64,000 nucleotides of DNA from Zarea fungicola. Its lineage: Eukaryota > Ascomycota > Sordariomycetes > Hypocreales > Cordycipitaceae. A program made the translations under genes and the position numbers. The notes under the pieces are model-generated. The model was not told where the DNA came from and ran no database searches. It worked only from the letters and a program-made list of their open reading frames with translations. Every line of letters begins with the position of its first letter. Positions within the stretch are counted from its first letter, which is position 1. Shown one piece after another: positions 39,930 to 53,100 of the stretch. The DNA lies in assembly GCA_900169235.1 (NCBI GenBank), contig FWCC01000253.1:1-64000 (forward strand), in the 5' to 3' direction.

Positions 39930-42337
39930 TTACTGTACCTGGCTGACAATCTCGCTAGCGCGTGATAGCGACTCAACCATTTGCTGGCACTCTTTTCGTC
40001 GGCGGGTAGTGAAGTCACTCTCCTTTAGTAGCTCTTCCAGGGCATCTGTGCGGTACATGTTCTCGAGGAGCTCTTTTTGCATTTCATCCTTGGTAAACCT
40101 GATTTATGTTAGTAGGCCGACATGGGTAGTCTTCACTGGGGCTACTTACTGGACCAGGTTGAGCATAATAGCCTTGGGCACCATATCGATCATGGTGCGC
40201 TTGACAATGTTATAGTAAGAGGAGATAAGCAGCTCTATTTCATTTAGTTAGCAAATGTATTAAGTTGATGGCATGTGGACCATAACGTACTGATGACCTC
40301 GACCTCAATGTTCTCGCGCTCAGACAGGTTGCCAGAGGCCTTGAGCGTGGGAGGAGGAGCCTCCATGGCAGCAGCCTTCTTCTTGTTCTTGGCAGCAAAG
40401 AAGCTGCCGAAGAAACCACCGTTGCTATCAGTGTCGGGGATGGGAGGGCTGGTGGTGCGGGCTGGGGTGGCGGAGGCGGGCAGAGGCTTGCCCGTCTTGG
40501 GGTCGACTTGGACGGGCTTGCTGGGGTTATGGCGTTCGTTGACGACAGCCATGGCCTATAAATTAGTTAGCCAGCTGCTACATTCTGCACTTCAATTGGG
40601 CCAAACTTACACGGTGGCCGTTTAGGAAGTCGGGGTGGCCAGTGTTTATGTAGCAAGACTCCATGTTGACGAGATCGCGAACAAGTTTGTTGGTAGGATC
40701 CATAGCCTTCTTGAAAAAGGCAATGACTACACTGTGCATCTTCTCCTTGAGCGAGGGGTAGCGGCGATAGAGGGCCTTGGAGAGTAGCTGAGAAAGTATG
40801 CGCACCAGCTCGTCATAGACGAGAGAAATGCACTTCAGACTGGGGTCTTCCAGACGCTTGATTTGCTGCTTTACAATAAGCTCGAAAGCCGTGGTGCCGA
40901 CGAACAAGGCTGGCGATGAACCCGACGAGTTGTAGAGAATGGTGCGGATATCAACATCCTTGACAACGTCAAAGGGGTCAATGGCCTTGACACCATTGGA
41001 GTAGAGCTCGTGGAAAACGAAGCTGATACGGGCACCACCAGACAGTTCAGTGCTGGAAAGCTCGTTGTTGTTACCGTCTAGGACGGTTCTCCATTCGTTG
41101 GTGAATTCGGTAATGATGTTGAGGATGATGTTGGCGCTGTTGCCGAGCATAGATGGACCTAGGCTGTCGAGTTCGGCCGTGTACTTTTGAAGGGAGCTGG
41201 CGATTCTTGCCTTGATGTCGGGCAAAGTCTGCTTGATATGCATCATCAGGATAAGATTAAGCTTCCGGGCGAGGTAAGGAGTACCGCAGTAGGAGCTCTT
41301 GTTGCGGTAGGCCTTGTGATTTTCGAAAAAGTTCTTTTCGGCTTCGAGGGCTGCGTTGATGGCTTTTTTGTTGTCTATATCACGCTGGCCACGGTTGACG
41401 ACGGGGACGTAGCCGAGACGCAGGGGAATAACGCGGTTCGAGAGAATGTCGATAACATCAGTTCCGTCATCCATCAGGTCGACCTTTGTCAGGACACCGA
41501 TTGTGCGCTGACCCTCAGGGTCGACTTCGCGGGCGAGCTTGAGACCATCCGAGTTGGCCAAGTCAATGTTGGCGGATGTGACGGCGAGAATAATGGCGTT
41601 GGACTTGCCAATGTACTTGAGGACCATTTCACGAATCTGCCTCTCGATATCTCTGGGCTGATCACCGACTGGGACCTTGGTGAGACCGGGCAGATCGACA
41701 AGGGTCAGGGTTAGGACGTTGGGCGAGTAGATGCGCAGATTGATGGGAGCGGCAGAAATGCCACCATTCTTGCCAACTTTGGCTTCGGTTTCAGTGGCGA
41801 TTTCGTCACGAATCTTGGAAAAGTCGTGGAACTTCTGTCCGGGAACGTGGAGGAACTCGCCCCATTCGTCGGCGTTGGCGGCTTTGTCGTTGCCACCGTC
41901 AAAGGTGGCCTCCTTAGTGCCATTTGCCTGGGCAGGTCGGTTGATGAGTTGTAGCACGAGAGGTCGGCGTGTGACGATACCGGAGCCACGGGGGAGGCTG
42001 CGAGAGGTTGTTAGGCACGGAGGGCGAGGCAGGAGGTGATGATGGGTTTGGGGAGTCTCACAAGTCACGACCGACAATGTTCTCCAGAACGGAACTCTTT
42101 CCGCTAGACTGACTACCGACGACGGCAATCTGGGGGAGGTCGATGGGGTTGTTGACACCGACAGTAGCAAAGACATCTTGCAGCTTGTTGACGAGACTAT
42201 ACGATCATCCGTCATGTTAGCGAGGTAGTCGGCCAGGGGACCGACCAGCCACCGGGAGGCCGGCGCAGGGACGAGAGAGCGTACGTAATGAGGGCCGGGT
42301 CGGAAATACCGCCCGGGGTAGAAAGGTTGCCGCTCAT
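39930..42337 (-). CDS. vps1: Dynamin-like GTPase Vps1 (697 aa, six exons)
   Basis: Exons on the minus strand are 42337-42285, 42196-42062, 41997-40611, 40555-40291, 40234-40150 and 40098-39930; the spliced length is 2,094 nt. The start [19 protein letters not shown] is followed by the P-loop GSQSSGKSS at 45-53, the switch-[13 protein letters not shown] and TKVD. The middle and stalk region contains the family's [17 protein letters not shown] Pro/Ser/Phe-rich insert ([16 protein letters not shown]) replaces the PH domain of classical dynamins. The GTPase effector domain closes the protein ([30 protein letters not shown]), ending SEIVSQVQ. Vps1 drives membrane scission in vacuolar sorting, endosome recycling and peroxisome fission. 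All splice borders are GT-AG and phases agree. Length matches yeast Vps1 (704). Confidence 0.96.
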
Positions 42338-44434
42338 GGTGGGCGAGAGATTAAAGAGGCTATATCAGCGGACCAGCTGTGGTGTCGAGGCAGACCTGCA
42401 AAGTTGGGCGTGTGTTGCTGGCGACGGGACCCAGAGCGGTGTCGTTTGTTTAGAAGGGGGAGAGGTGGGGTGGGCTATCGTCGCCGAGATAAACGGTCGG
42501 CCGGACGGTCTGAGTTGCAACGTGACGAAAGCAATGCGCAGGAGAAGCGCGGAGAGAAGCCAGACAGCAAGGTTTGGATCGAAGCAAAATAGGATGGTAG
42601 GCGCGAAACATGGACTGTCGGGAAGAAAAGTAAAAGGGAGAATTTCGCAGCGACTTCTTTGGTATGGTGACGCTGCGCAACACGACGCCAGTTGCCCGGT
42701 CCCACAAGGCCAGTGCAGCCCAACCAGTCTCAGCGTTGTGGCTGAGAAGCTTGCCTGGAGGAGCCGAGCAGGGGCTCCAGGCTCGCGCTGAGTGAGTGCA
42801 TGTACCAGTAAAAGCCCACTAAAACGTTGAGAGCCCATTGTGTGGCTGTGGCTGAGGCAACCACCTCCAGCAGGTCGGGTACCTGTTGATGCTGGATTGA
42901 AAGCTGCTGGGCAGGGGACGTGTAGCAGATACATGTGGCGCAACCAAACAAGGCCAAGTTGCTTGATAATTTTGTTGCAGCCTGGGTACTCACTACTAGC
43001 TAGCACTGTCTGTAGCTTGGCGAAACCCAGCCGACTGGAACCAAATTTCAATAAAAAGAAACAAAATGTAGATAATAACTCACGAGAATACTAAAACCAC
43101 CACTATACGAAGCGCCGAATCACCAAAATATACTCCGTATCAACCGGCGATAAGTCTATAGGTAGCCCTCTGATCGCTGCTGTGATAGCCGTAGGCCGAC
43201 GTCATCTGGTGACGCCATGTCTAGCTCCATTGCTCACATGCCACAGATCCAACAAGCCCTGGCCAGGCATCCCAAATTCTTTTCGCCGTGATTGTAGAAG
43301 ACGCAGTCACTTCCGCCGTAAGCATGAGTTTGGAATCATTATTTGGTTTCCTTTCCCTTCAGAAAGTTCCGTAACTGGTTGCGGCCGTTTTCTGAAACCT
43401 TCTTTCCGGAGCTATGCAAACTGTCATTGTTTCGATATGGCTTGAGGTTTTCTGTTAGCTTTCTACCTTGCCAGTTTCATCACGAAGCTCTCAGTGGCGG
43501 GGTTACCAATGCTACCCCTTGGCCTCTGTTCAGACAGCACACACCGCATGTAGTGCGATTTTGAAGAAGACTATTCTTGTTTACTGTGCCTAGCCACAAG
43601 TGTCGAGATGTTAGTCGTCACGAATGCCATTAAACATTAGCATTGTACGGACTGGCCACGGCTGCATGATGACAAGTCTGTGCCATTACAATTACAGGTA
43701 GTAATCAGCAATCACTACACTCCACCGCAGATGTAGTTTCCCGCAGATCGGAGGTGGCACGGGATGGCCAGGTCGATAGCTCTGATAACCATTAATAAGG
43801 CTGGTTCGGCTTCAACTCTACTGTTTGAAAGTTGGTGAGCTTCTAAAGACCGAACGAGAGAGCCTCTGCTTAACCAGAATTTGGCAATTATGATAAAACT
43901 ACAACTGTGCCCAGTCACCTGACAGTACAGAGTGAATACCTTAGGTAGGCAGTAGGCGCTACGGCACCTTGGATTTATAGCGACCTTCAGCCGCAGCAGC
44001 ACAACAGGGAGACACCAGCCCACCGAACACCCACTGTCATCCACTGGCTCCCTCCATGCCCAACTTGGTTAGCACTGGCAGCGACAAATCAGGCTCAAAT
44101 CTGCCATTACAGCACGCCAAGATACTGCAAACAGACCCTTTACAGCGGTCTAGAAGCCCTTTCATGCTCCCCAAAGCCCAGTTGTGCACGTACCTCGGAG
44201 CGCTAAAGTCTACCTAAAGTCGACAAGTGGCTTCGTTCTGGCTGTTAATCCCCAGCCTCCACTCCCACCCGTTTCGGCACATTTGGTCACCTCTGCTAGT
44301 GACATTGAACCTCTGACGCTGCTGCATCCTCCAAACATCTTACCCCAACTCAACATAACCGCCCTTCACAGCCCATCTTGTTGGGTGCTCATCACTGGCC
44401 AGCTACCATATCACGGCCGACCGACTGGCGGGTT
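42338..44434. other. 2.1-kb intergenic region between vps1 and gid7
   Basis: It holds two divergent promoters. A 228-codon minus-strand frame at 42365-43051 overlaps the vps1 leader and lacks family features, so it is not called. The gid7-proximal part from about 44200 is pyrimidine-rich. No tRNA or repeat is apparent. Confidence 0.5.
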
Positions 44435-47123
44435 ATGCCCTTGAGTCTTATGCCCATGCTCGAATCCTTCCTCACTACTGGTATAACTCATCGAATCGGC
44501 AGCCCTGGCACCACTCACATGTACCGCTTGGGTGCCCGCTCTTGGGTAGTAGGTGCCATTATTAGGTCATTGCCACGACACGAGACACTCCAGACAACCG
44601 CCCTCATCCCCCGCGATTCTCTGCTCCCCTCCAACAGACGCACTTGAGCCATAGGCCCCTGGTCGGCCGGCTCCTGAAGACATTCCGCCCCTTCCAACTG
44701 CGGCCACCCGCCGCGGTGAGGTCGATCTGGATCGACTCTCCGATTCCAGTAGCCGCCCCGCTGACGTTTCCGAAGCTTCAACGACGACTCTACCGCTAGC
44801 CACACCAGTCTCTACAGCCGTTGCTGTTGTTCTTCCGCCCCGTTCACCTGCTGTCTCCTCTCCTCTGCAATCTCAAGATCAGCTTGACGCTTCAGATACT
44901 GCCTCTGCGAATATAGAATCTTCCTCGGCTCCGTCAAACGTCTCGCCGCTACCTGGCCAGATACTCGGCCGTCGACGACGCTCATCCCGAGACCAAGCTC
45001 ACGAAAACCATTCTGAGTCCGCTGCTGGCAGCTTAGAAACGCCAACAGAGCCGCAACCTAAACGAAGGCGCACACGGGCGGACATGGCCACCGACGAGAA
45101 CGGTGCGGGCGCTAACGGGGCTGGCGCCAATGGCACAACGCCAGCATCACCACTCCGCTCAATAAACGGCGGCACGGAAAACGGGGAGCTCAAAGCTTCG
45201 ATAGCAATAAATGGCTCGTCAAATAAGGGGAAGCGAGGAGCTGGGGCGGCCCCGATGTCAAGCACGTACTTTGGCCATAACAGAGGAGAGGTGACGCGCA
45301 TACTCATCCAAGCCCTGACCGACATGGGCTATCAGGATGCTGCCGAAAATGTCAGTCGCAAAAGTGGCGTCAACTTGGAAAGCCCAACGGTGGCAGCGTT
45401 TCGATCATCGGTGCTGCAAGGCGACTGGGCCGAGACGGAGAGGCTGCTCGACAGTGCCAGCACAGCCGACGAGTGGATGGCCAGCAACGGACTTGAGATT
45501 GCCCCTGGTTCCGATCGGAACACGATGCGATTCTGGGTTCGTCAACAAAAGTACCTCGAGCTTCTTGAGCTGCGAGACACAACGCAGGCTCTAATGGCTC
45601 TGCGCGCCGACCTCACACCACTATCCCAAGACACTGAGAAGCTTCGCTTATTATCAAGCCTGCTCATGTGCCGCTCTACAGAAGACCTCATGGCGAAAGC
45701 AAATTGGGATGGCGCTCAAGGGCAGTCTCGACATAGACTGCTAGCAGAGCTCTCCAGTACGTACTTGATGAATGCCGCCCCGCTATTGCCAGAGAAAATT
45801 GTGCTAACACCAACACAGAATGTATATCACCGTCAGTAATGTTGCCTCAGAACCGACTCGCTGTTCTGCTGGATCATGTAAAGAAAAGCCAGATTGACAC
45901 CTGCCTCTACCACACCGCCGCTGCTGCGCCATCACTCTATTCTGACCACTCGTGCGAGCGCCGAAATTTTCCAACAGAAGTTGCTCTTGAACTACCAGAC
46001 TTGGCAGGCGAAGCTTGGCAAGTCCAGTTTTCACACGATGGATCACGACTGGCAGCCTGTGGAAGCAGTGATACAGTTATTATTTGGGAGACACTCACAT
46101 TCTCCGTTACATGTGCCTTGACGGATCACGAAGCAGGTGTAGGGAACGTCTCATGGAGCCCAGACGATACAATGATTGTGACTTGCTCACAAGACAACTA
46201 CGCTCGTCTTTGGGACGCTAGGGTAAGTCTAAACGAAATTTTCGCCCTGTTTTAGTAGAAATGACTTGCTGACAAACCTGCAGAATGGTAGGCTGATAAA
46301 GAAACTTGCTAGCTTTGATGAGCCTGTAAGTGGATGCCTGTGGGCGGCCGATAGCAAATCATTTGTGCTCGGAGGACTATCACGACTTCATGGGCTTTGC
46401 ACCTTCTTCGTGGACAACGACGAGATTCAAGACTGGGCCAAGAACCACAGGGTGCAAGACCTTGCGGCGTCCCCCGACGGACGGTGGCTTGTCGCCGTAG
46501 ATGATCAGCACAAATACCACGTCTACAACGGCAAGACGCGCGAGCTCCTCTATCAACATGAGCTCAAGGCGCGGCCGACGTCGGTCAGTATCAGTGAAGA
46601 CTCAAAGCACATGTTGGTCAACAAACGCGATGGCGAGGTGCAACTTATTGAGATTGAAACCAAGACGCACAAGCAAAAGTACCTGGGCCACACGGGCGGC
46701 GAGTTCCTCATCCGCAGCTCGTTTGGCGGCGCTAACGAGGGTTTTGTCGTGAGCGGCAGCGAGGACGGTAATATTCTTATCTGGCACAAGAATACAGGCG
46801 CGGCGGTTGAGAGGTTGCACGGGCACAGTCCCCGATGCAATGCTGTGGCCTGGAACCCTGCCGACCCGTGCATGTTGGCTTCAGGCGGTGATGATAGGCG
46901 CGTGAAGATGTAAGCCCCCCTCTTCTTTTCTTTCACATAGCTTTCTCTATGCCTGCCTTGTTCCGAGATAAGAAGCAATTTTTTTTTACTAACCTAGGGA
47001 ATGCACAGCTGGACGAACAAATCTCGTGCAACGGTGATCAGAGGGCTTCATGCAGGAATGCCAAGTAATAACAGCACCAGTAGCAATAATGGATGGCGAA
47101 ACTCCGAGGAAGGAATATATTAG
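44435..47123 (+). CDS. gid7: Gid7/WDR26 homologue: LisH-CTLH-WD40 subunit of the GID ubiquitin ligase
   Basis: Well-supported exons run from 44655 to 45756, then 45819-46222, 46284-46909 and 47009-47123. The frame is open from 44655 without any ATG until 45084 and reads as coding (for example GQILGRRRRSSRDQ, KRRRTRAD). I therefore propose a first exon 44435-44545 (MPLSLMPMLESFLTTG) spliced over 109 nt at phase 0; this 5' end is tentative. The LisH motif is at about VTRILIQALTDMGYQDAAEN, followed by CTLH/CRA (FWVRQQKYLELLELRDT; LLAELSKCISPSVMLP). At least six WD40 repeats follow (SHDGSRLAACGSSDTVIIW; SPDDTMIVTCSQDNYARLWD; VSGSEDGNILIWHKNTG; ASGGDDRRVKIW). Gid7 organises the GID/CTLH E3 that degrades gluconeogenic enzymes when glucose returns. 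KRRRTR may be a nuclear signal. The C-terminal tail is Ser/Asn-rich and ends EEGIY. Confidence 0.9.
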
Positions 47124-50100
47124 AATGGATTATCTTGGCGCCGGAAAAACAGAGAACAAAAAAAGCGAGAAAAAAACGACTTCGTCCCGAATATCCCCAT
47201 TTTGTGCTCCAGCGTCATATACCTTGACGAAGGCAAGTGGGTTTCTGCCTTAAAGGTTGCAATGAATCAATAAGAAGACTCTAAGTTTATTTTGGACTTG
47301 ATTGCTTGGGATATTCGTTTCTTTTTCTTCTTCTCAAATTTTGCAAACACGCATATAGTTCTTCCATCACTGTAGGAGGAAACAACGAATCGGCGTTGAA
47401 TGTTTGAGTCTGGTCTTTGGTGTTTATTTTTGCACACTTCACTTTCTGGTTTTCTTTTCGCTTTCTTAGTTGAGGCTGCAGCAAGCCATTCATTTGCTTG
47501 AAATTATGTCACTTCCCTGACTGATGGCGCGGCCAGTTTCCTTCTCCTCCCCTTCTCTTGTTCTTCCACAGGTAGTTGCAGTCTGTTTTTGTGCATTTAG
47601 ATTTCTTTCTCTCCTCACGTCCTCCCGTTTCTCTACATTCTTTACTCTTGGATAGATAGATAATGTATAACTTGTCATGACCAATAAAACATGCCACTCT
47701 CACTTGCAGCACTCGTCATGTAACCTCCATGTTGGGCTATTGTATGGAGGCCAAAATACTGGAAATATTTACTTCAGGCTCCGGCTTCGACTTGCAGCAA
47801 ACGAAAGCATGCATGGGAGATCAGTTCCAACCTCGCCTCATCAAGATCCCAGCGCATGAGCACAGGACCGACTAAACCCGGATCTGGTGGTAAAAGGCGA
47901 GCTCCTCACGCCGTCTTTCACCGCAGCCCTGGGGATTTCTGTTTGTGGCATTCGGTGTGGCAAAATACGGCTTCTTGGGCTTTCTGGCTGCAAAGCCTCG
48001 GAAGCCACTGCGGCGTCCCCGTACCTCCAACGAAGCAAGCGGACCGACCGTCCTCAGCCGCTCACTGGAAGATGGGGTTAAAGAACAGTAGAGAGAAGAA
48101 AAGGAAGAAAGAAGGAAGAAATCCCTGACGCCTCCATTACGGGCGTCTTACTCTACTAGGCTTCGAGTTCCATGACCGCTACATGCGACACCTTGCCGGT
48201 TACGTCAAAAACTCAGGTCCAAAGCACCCTGTCATAGGATTTCGGCCGTCTACTTTTAGTCCCGTCTTTGAGCGAACCCCTGGCTAACAGTCTCCTGGCT
48301 CTTGGGCAGCAAAAATGAGATGCGATGGAACCGGGGGGGGTAGGAAAGAAAGAAAAAAATGTGCAGAGAAGAGTTTTTCTTTTCTTGTCATAAAATGATA
48401 ATACGTTACATGGAACTGGGCGTACCATGTACCATTTAGGTATCGCAGCAGGGATTGCCATTCAAGTTAAAGGGGTATTATTGGGAGGTATTATGCACTG
48501 TGACAGCACTAAAAATGTCCCCGCGATCCGAATACCGCCGCATCGACCGCATCTAAGCAAGCGTACAAGAGATGGCGAGCAATAAAAAGCCACGGGCAGC
48601 AAGAGGCTTTGGTGTAACCTTCTGAAAAGAGTGACTGACTGGAAAGTCTCAGTCGAGAGTTGATAGAATTGCCCAATAAGAGGCCAGGTTGACCCTGGGT
48701 GTACTTGCTGCTGCTGAGGTATCTCGGTCCATAAGATTTCAGTGGCGTCTAGGTTTTGGAGCTAGCGGTTACGATGGTATGTTGCTTGTTATGTCAATGG
48801 AAGCTGTAGTTGACGCTTTATATAACTCGCTTCGCATCGGGTTGCTGCATTGCCAGCCGGCCAAGAACTAATAAAACCAGGTGACCACATTTATAGATGG
48901 GTACTCACCTGCAACTGCTAGAAGCCGACGTAATTGGTTGACAAACTTATTACGGGCATGGGCGCGTTACTCCCTCTACACAGGCAGCGACTTCTGCGGC
49001 TTCCTACTTGGCCTATGCGACTCTGAATGGTCAGAGAATCCGCGTACAGTTAACAATATAAACATTATACAGCGATGATTCTGAAGTCTCGTACTGGACA
49101 TATCAAGGAGCATGGCCAAGTTTCATGTAGATGGAAGGGTCTGTATTTGGTGGGGGCTCTGAAAGTATTCGATGACTGGTCGAACATATGACGGGATATC
49201 CTCTCAGACTAATAGCTTGGGTTCACTCGTTATGGGTCTTGTGCAAGAGGTTGATATGAAGTTAGCGGTGTGCATTGCTGTCGAAGAAGAGCAGCTTGCG
49301 GCGCCTAGACCGGGCGAAAGCATGCAATTTGGTATGTCTGTAGCCAACATTGTCCTCGTCAGCAGAGGACTCGCCACGCCTTATTAGCCTGTGGATCTCG
49401 AAAAGAAGGAACCGGCTCTGGCACGCCAGCAATGACTACCCACCCCTGATACAGTCATCTCATCTGGACATACAATATTGTGCTACTGGTAGTACATACG
49501 TGCTGTCCTGGTAGTGTGGCAAGGCTTTCGCTAGTACCGTTTCTGGAATCAGGCTGTTAATAATGAACCATTCAATAGTGCAGTGTCAACATTGGTTTTT
49601 TAATTTTATAGTGGCATCGACAAAATAGCCAATATGGGAAGCTCCTGTCCGCGCTAGCATGATAGCGTCGAGTTTTTCAATGACTCCGGAGTTGCCGTGA
49701 TACTTAGACAAACAGCGCCTTGAAAGACTGCACTGGCAATGACAGGGAGTTCTCACAGGACACAAAAGCTTGGAGCTAATAAATTGGCGGCAGGCGGTGA
49801 CGGGGATAAGCCAACAGGTCGACAATGGCTGGTAATGATTGGCTGAGGCCGTACCAAGGCAACGATTTCTCCGACAGGAGTGACGGTTGGGCTGAACTGA
49901 GAGAGCCCAAATATTTGTGCCGTTACAGTCCCTGTACGGTTGCGGAGACAAGTGGTAGCTTCGTGGCTGGTGGATGGATGAATACATACACCTGCAATCT
50001 GCGAAATTGTCATCCCTCCGAATCATTATACTAGAAAGACGACAAAAATAAAATTTTGACAGTTGAGTCGCATCCCGTCGAGACAGGATGTTTGCTAGTG

Positions 50101-53100
50101 GCGTCCACTAAAACCACCAGATCCACCTGTCTCGGTCCATCTCCAGTCAGAAAGGCAAGAAAGTGGCAGTTTGAGAAACAGGTTGGCAGGCTAGGAAACG
50201 TCATTCTGTATCAAGAGGAAGCAAAGCGAGGAAGGGGGGCTTGTCGCCGTGTAGCTCACAAGTCGAGTATAAACTCAACCGGTGGTTCGTTTCCTCTGTT
50301 TAATATCTGATGTCTCATATGGACCAATCCACTGGCATTTTGTTCTTCTTTTGTGTTTTTCACTAAAGCTAGGAGGCCCAATGCACCAAATTCAAGGAGT
50401 GACATGCGATTTTTATGCTGGTGGCGTAGCTTGTATGCAGTGTTATTATCATAACTTGTTTTGGAAATAGGGCCACCGAGGCTGGGCAGATGGCGGCTGA
50501 CAACACACTTCTCGCCTTGTAGGAAGCTCTTACAGTGAGCCAAAGCCGATTCCAAATGGGAACACAACGGCTGACTGGTCGGAGTTATGCAACCAAGGTA
50601 TTTCATTGTGATGATCGCCAACTCAAAGGTGGTGAGAGGCGTCGGGCTGATTACAGGAAAGTCATGCGTCCAGTTTGAAGGATCCTTGTCACGAAATCGG
50701 TATTCGGTACCCAGGCCGTGGTCGGAGGATCAGCTCATTAATAAAAGCACTTGTGAAAAGACGAACCGCTGGCGCCGCTGTGGCGCTAGATATGCTGTAT
50801 TCACTGTCAAGCTGTGGTATCAGATTCGTCCGCCTGCCGGAGCGGTATTGGTGAAACTAAGGAACTGCCCGGCTGTTGGCTGTTGGGTAGCCATCATGTA
50901 CCCTGGCTGCAAATCACGGAGAGACAAAGTCGAAGTGTAACTGCCGAACCAGAATAATAAGCTGGACTCTTGGCAGACGCTGGACCAGCCGCAAGGCGAC
51001 ATGTGCTGGTTCATTGACGGGATTGGGCGACTGGCGTTGCTAGGAAAGCAGGCTCTGTCGAAGTGGCAGTTGTTACTCCGTTGGTGCGAGGTCCTGTATT
51101 TAGCCGATGGTGTGTGATTCATTACGGGCAGTTGCGGCAGTCAGGCTACGGCAGAGCACACTCAAGTAAATAGGCTGATATTCAATTATGCACCCAAGAA
51201 CCCGTAATTGGCCAATTAGCAGAACTTTTGTTGTCAGTCCTCGCTAAGTCTGTGGCGAGTTTTGTGGTATCGTGAATCCAACAAAGAGACGAGACCACCT
51301 TCTTACCAGTGCAAAGGAGGAGGTCTCAGCTTGGCGTTTGTTTACAGGCGGGTGATGCCGCCGCTTGCAATATGTGTATTATTGAATGTGCCTGGCGCCA
51401 CCCTCTTTTTCATCTCCCTCATATCCCTCATAAGCTAGGCCATTGTCGGCAATTCAAGTTTGCAAAGTAGTTAGGTAGCATGGGGCGGATCCGAGGTCAA
51501 TGCGAAGGCTGAAACGGTGCCTCTGAATACCTCTCACTAGTTGGAGTGGCAAGTGGGTGGGTGGTGCTGGTGGTGCTGGTGGTGCTGTTTGAGAGAACGA
51601 AGACTGGCGCCGTCGTGGAGAAGCACCATAATATGGAGCGACGACTTTTTTTTTTGGCGATGACGAAGGAGGCGAAATTGGAAATGGACAAGTCAGATGC
51701 GGTGTATGTAATTGGGAGTGCCGACGATGGGGCCAAGCCCCTGTCGAAATGGAGGAAATGGCCAGCGGGACTACTGGTGGTACTATCTCGGCTGGTTTGT
51801 ACGAGGGCCAAGTTGCGGAGTTGCGAGATGGAAGCTGGTTGGAAGGGTTTGGGGGGAGCTAGAAGACAGAAGGTGCGTTTGTGCCTGAACGGGGGTCCAT
51901 TCCAGACTGCTGGGTGGTCTGGTGGGCATCAAAAATGGGCTGCTGTAGTGGCAAAGTGGTTACAGCAGCGGACAGTACAGCGCAGCGCCAGGGGCGCCAC
52001 AAATACAACAACAACCACCACTGACCTGCAAATCCTAACCCCATTATTAATAAGCGGTTAGATACTTCGGAATCTACGGAGTCACCAGGTACCCATCAGT
52101 ACCAGAGTTAAGTGGTGCACACTGCAGGACAATACATCCGTTGCTGATAAGACAATGGAAAATCGGCCTGAAAGATACAAAATTCAATGGCTTGATTTAG
52201 AGACGGATTTTGGATATGAGTGTAATATTCCTGTATCATTACCTTGATTGGCGATGCGGAAGAAGGACCAACAGCTTGGCCATCCGCCTAACATTGTCAA
52301 TCGGGGAGGAAAAAAAGATGTCGTTTGTGTTTTGTACAGAGTACATAGGATCTCTATGTTCGATACGTGTACGGAGTAGGTGGTAATGATGGGTAGATGC
52401 TGATTACCACTATCGATGTGAAGCAAGTTTTTTTTTTGGGAAAGCAAGAGTTCAACATATGCAGATGTACAAGTCGCACTGCCAACGCAGAAGAAGAAAA
52501 TAAATTATGACTTAAATTGAGAGAAAAAGAAAATATATCCGACGTCCACCGTTTTGCCTATGATGTACATTGAAGCTATCACAGCGAATAATAATAACCC
52601 TAACACCTCTGAGCCTTTCTGCGCCTTTCTGCGCCTTCTATTTGCAGGTATTGGGTAAATCGACAAACAACTCCATGCCGAACCATTTAATTACTCCGTC
52701 TGGTTCTGCGGTCTACCTAACCTCATAGGGGGAAAATTCCATCGGTACGGCCCATCTGCACCCGCAGCGGCTCCACGTATTTCTGGATGCTTAGCTGCCC
52801 ACAACTGGGCAGGTATGGAGCAGTTTAGATTATTTTGCCCCCCCTTGACCCTAGCAAGAAACAGATGCATGCGGATATGCGGATATACTGGTACATACCA
52901 GTTGCCCAGTCCCCGTGCTAATAATAATGTACATATCGCAGGTGCTGTGCTCGGTACTCCAGGCTGGTGCATTTGTACTTATCAGACACCTACCTACACC
53001 TACCAACCAGTACTAGTTATAGGTCCGTAGGGTAATCCATGTTGGCCGACTGACAAAGCATCTCTGTCTCGTAAGGGGGACTGTGCGTTGTGGAATTTTG

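Noticed and set aside
42365..43051. 228-codon minus-strand frame upstream of vps1
   Set aside because: It overlaps the vps1 leader, has low-complexity Leu/Ser/Pro composition and no domain.
51546..52061. 171-codon plus-strand frame
   Set aside because: It begins with GTG rather than ATG and has a repetitive Val/Leu start and poly-Thr end, without coding bias.
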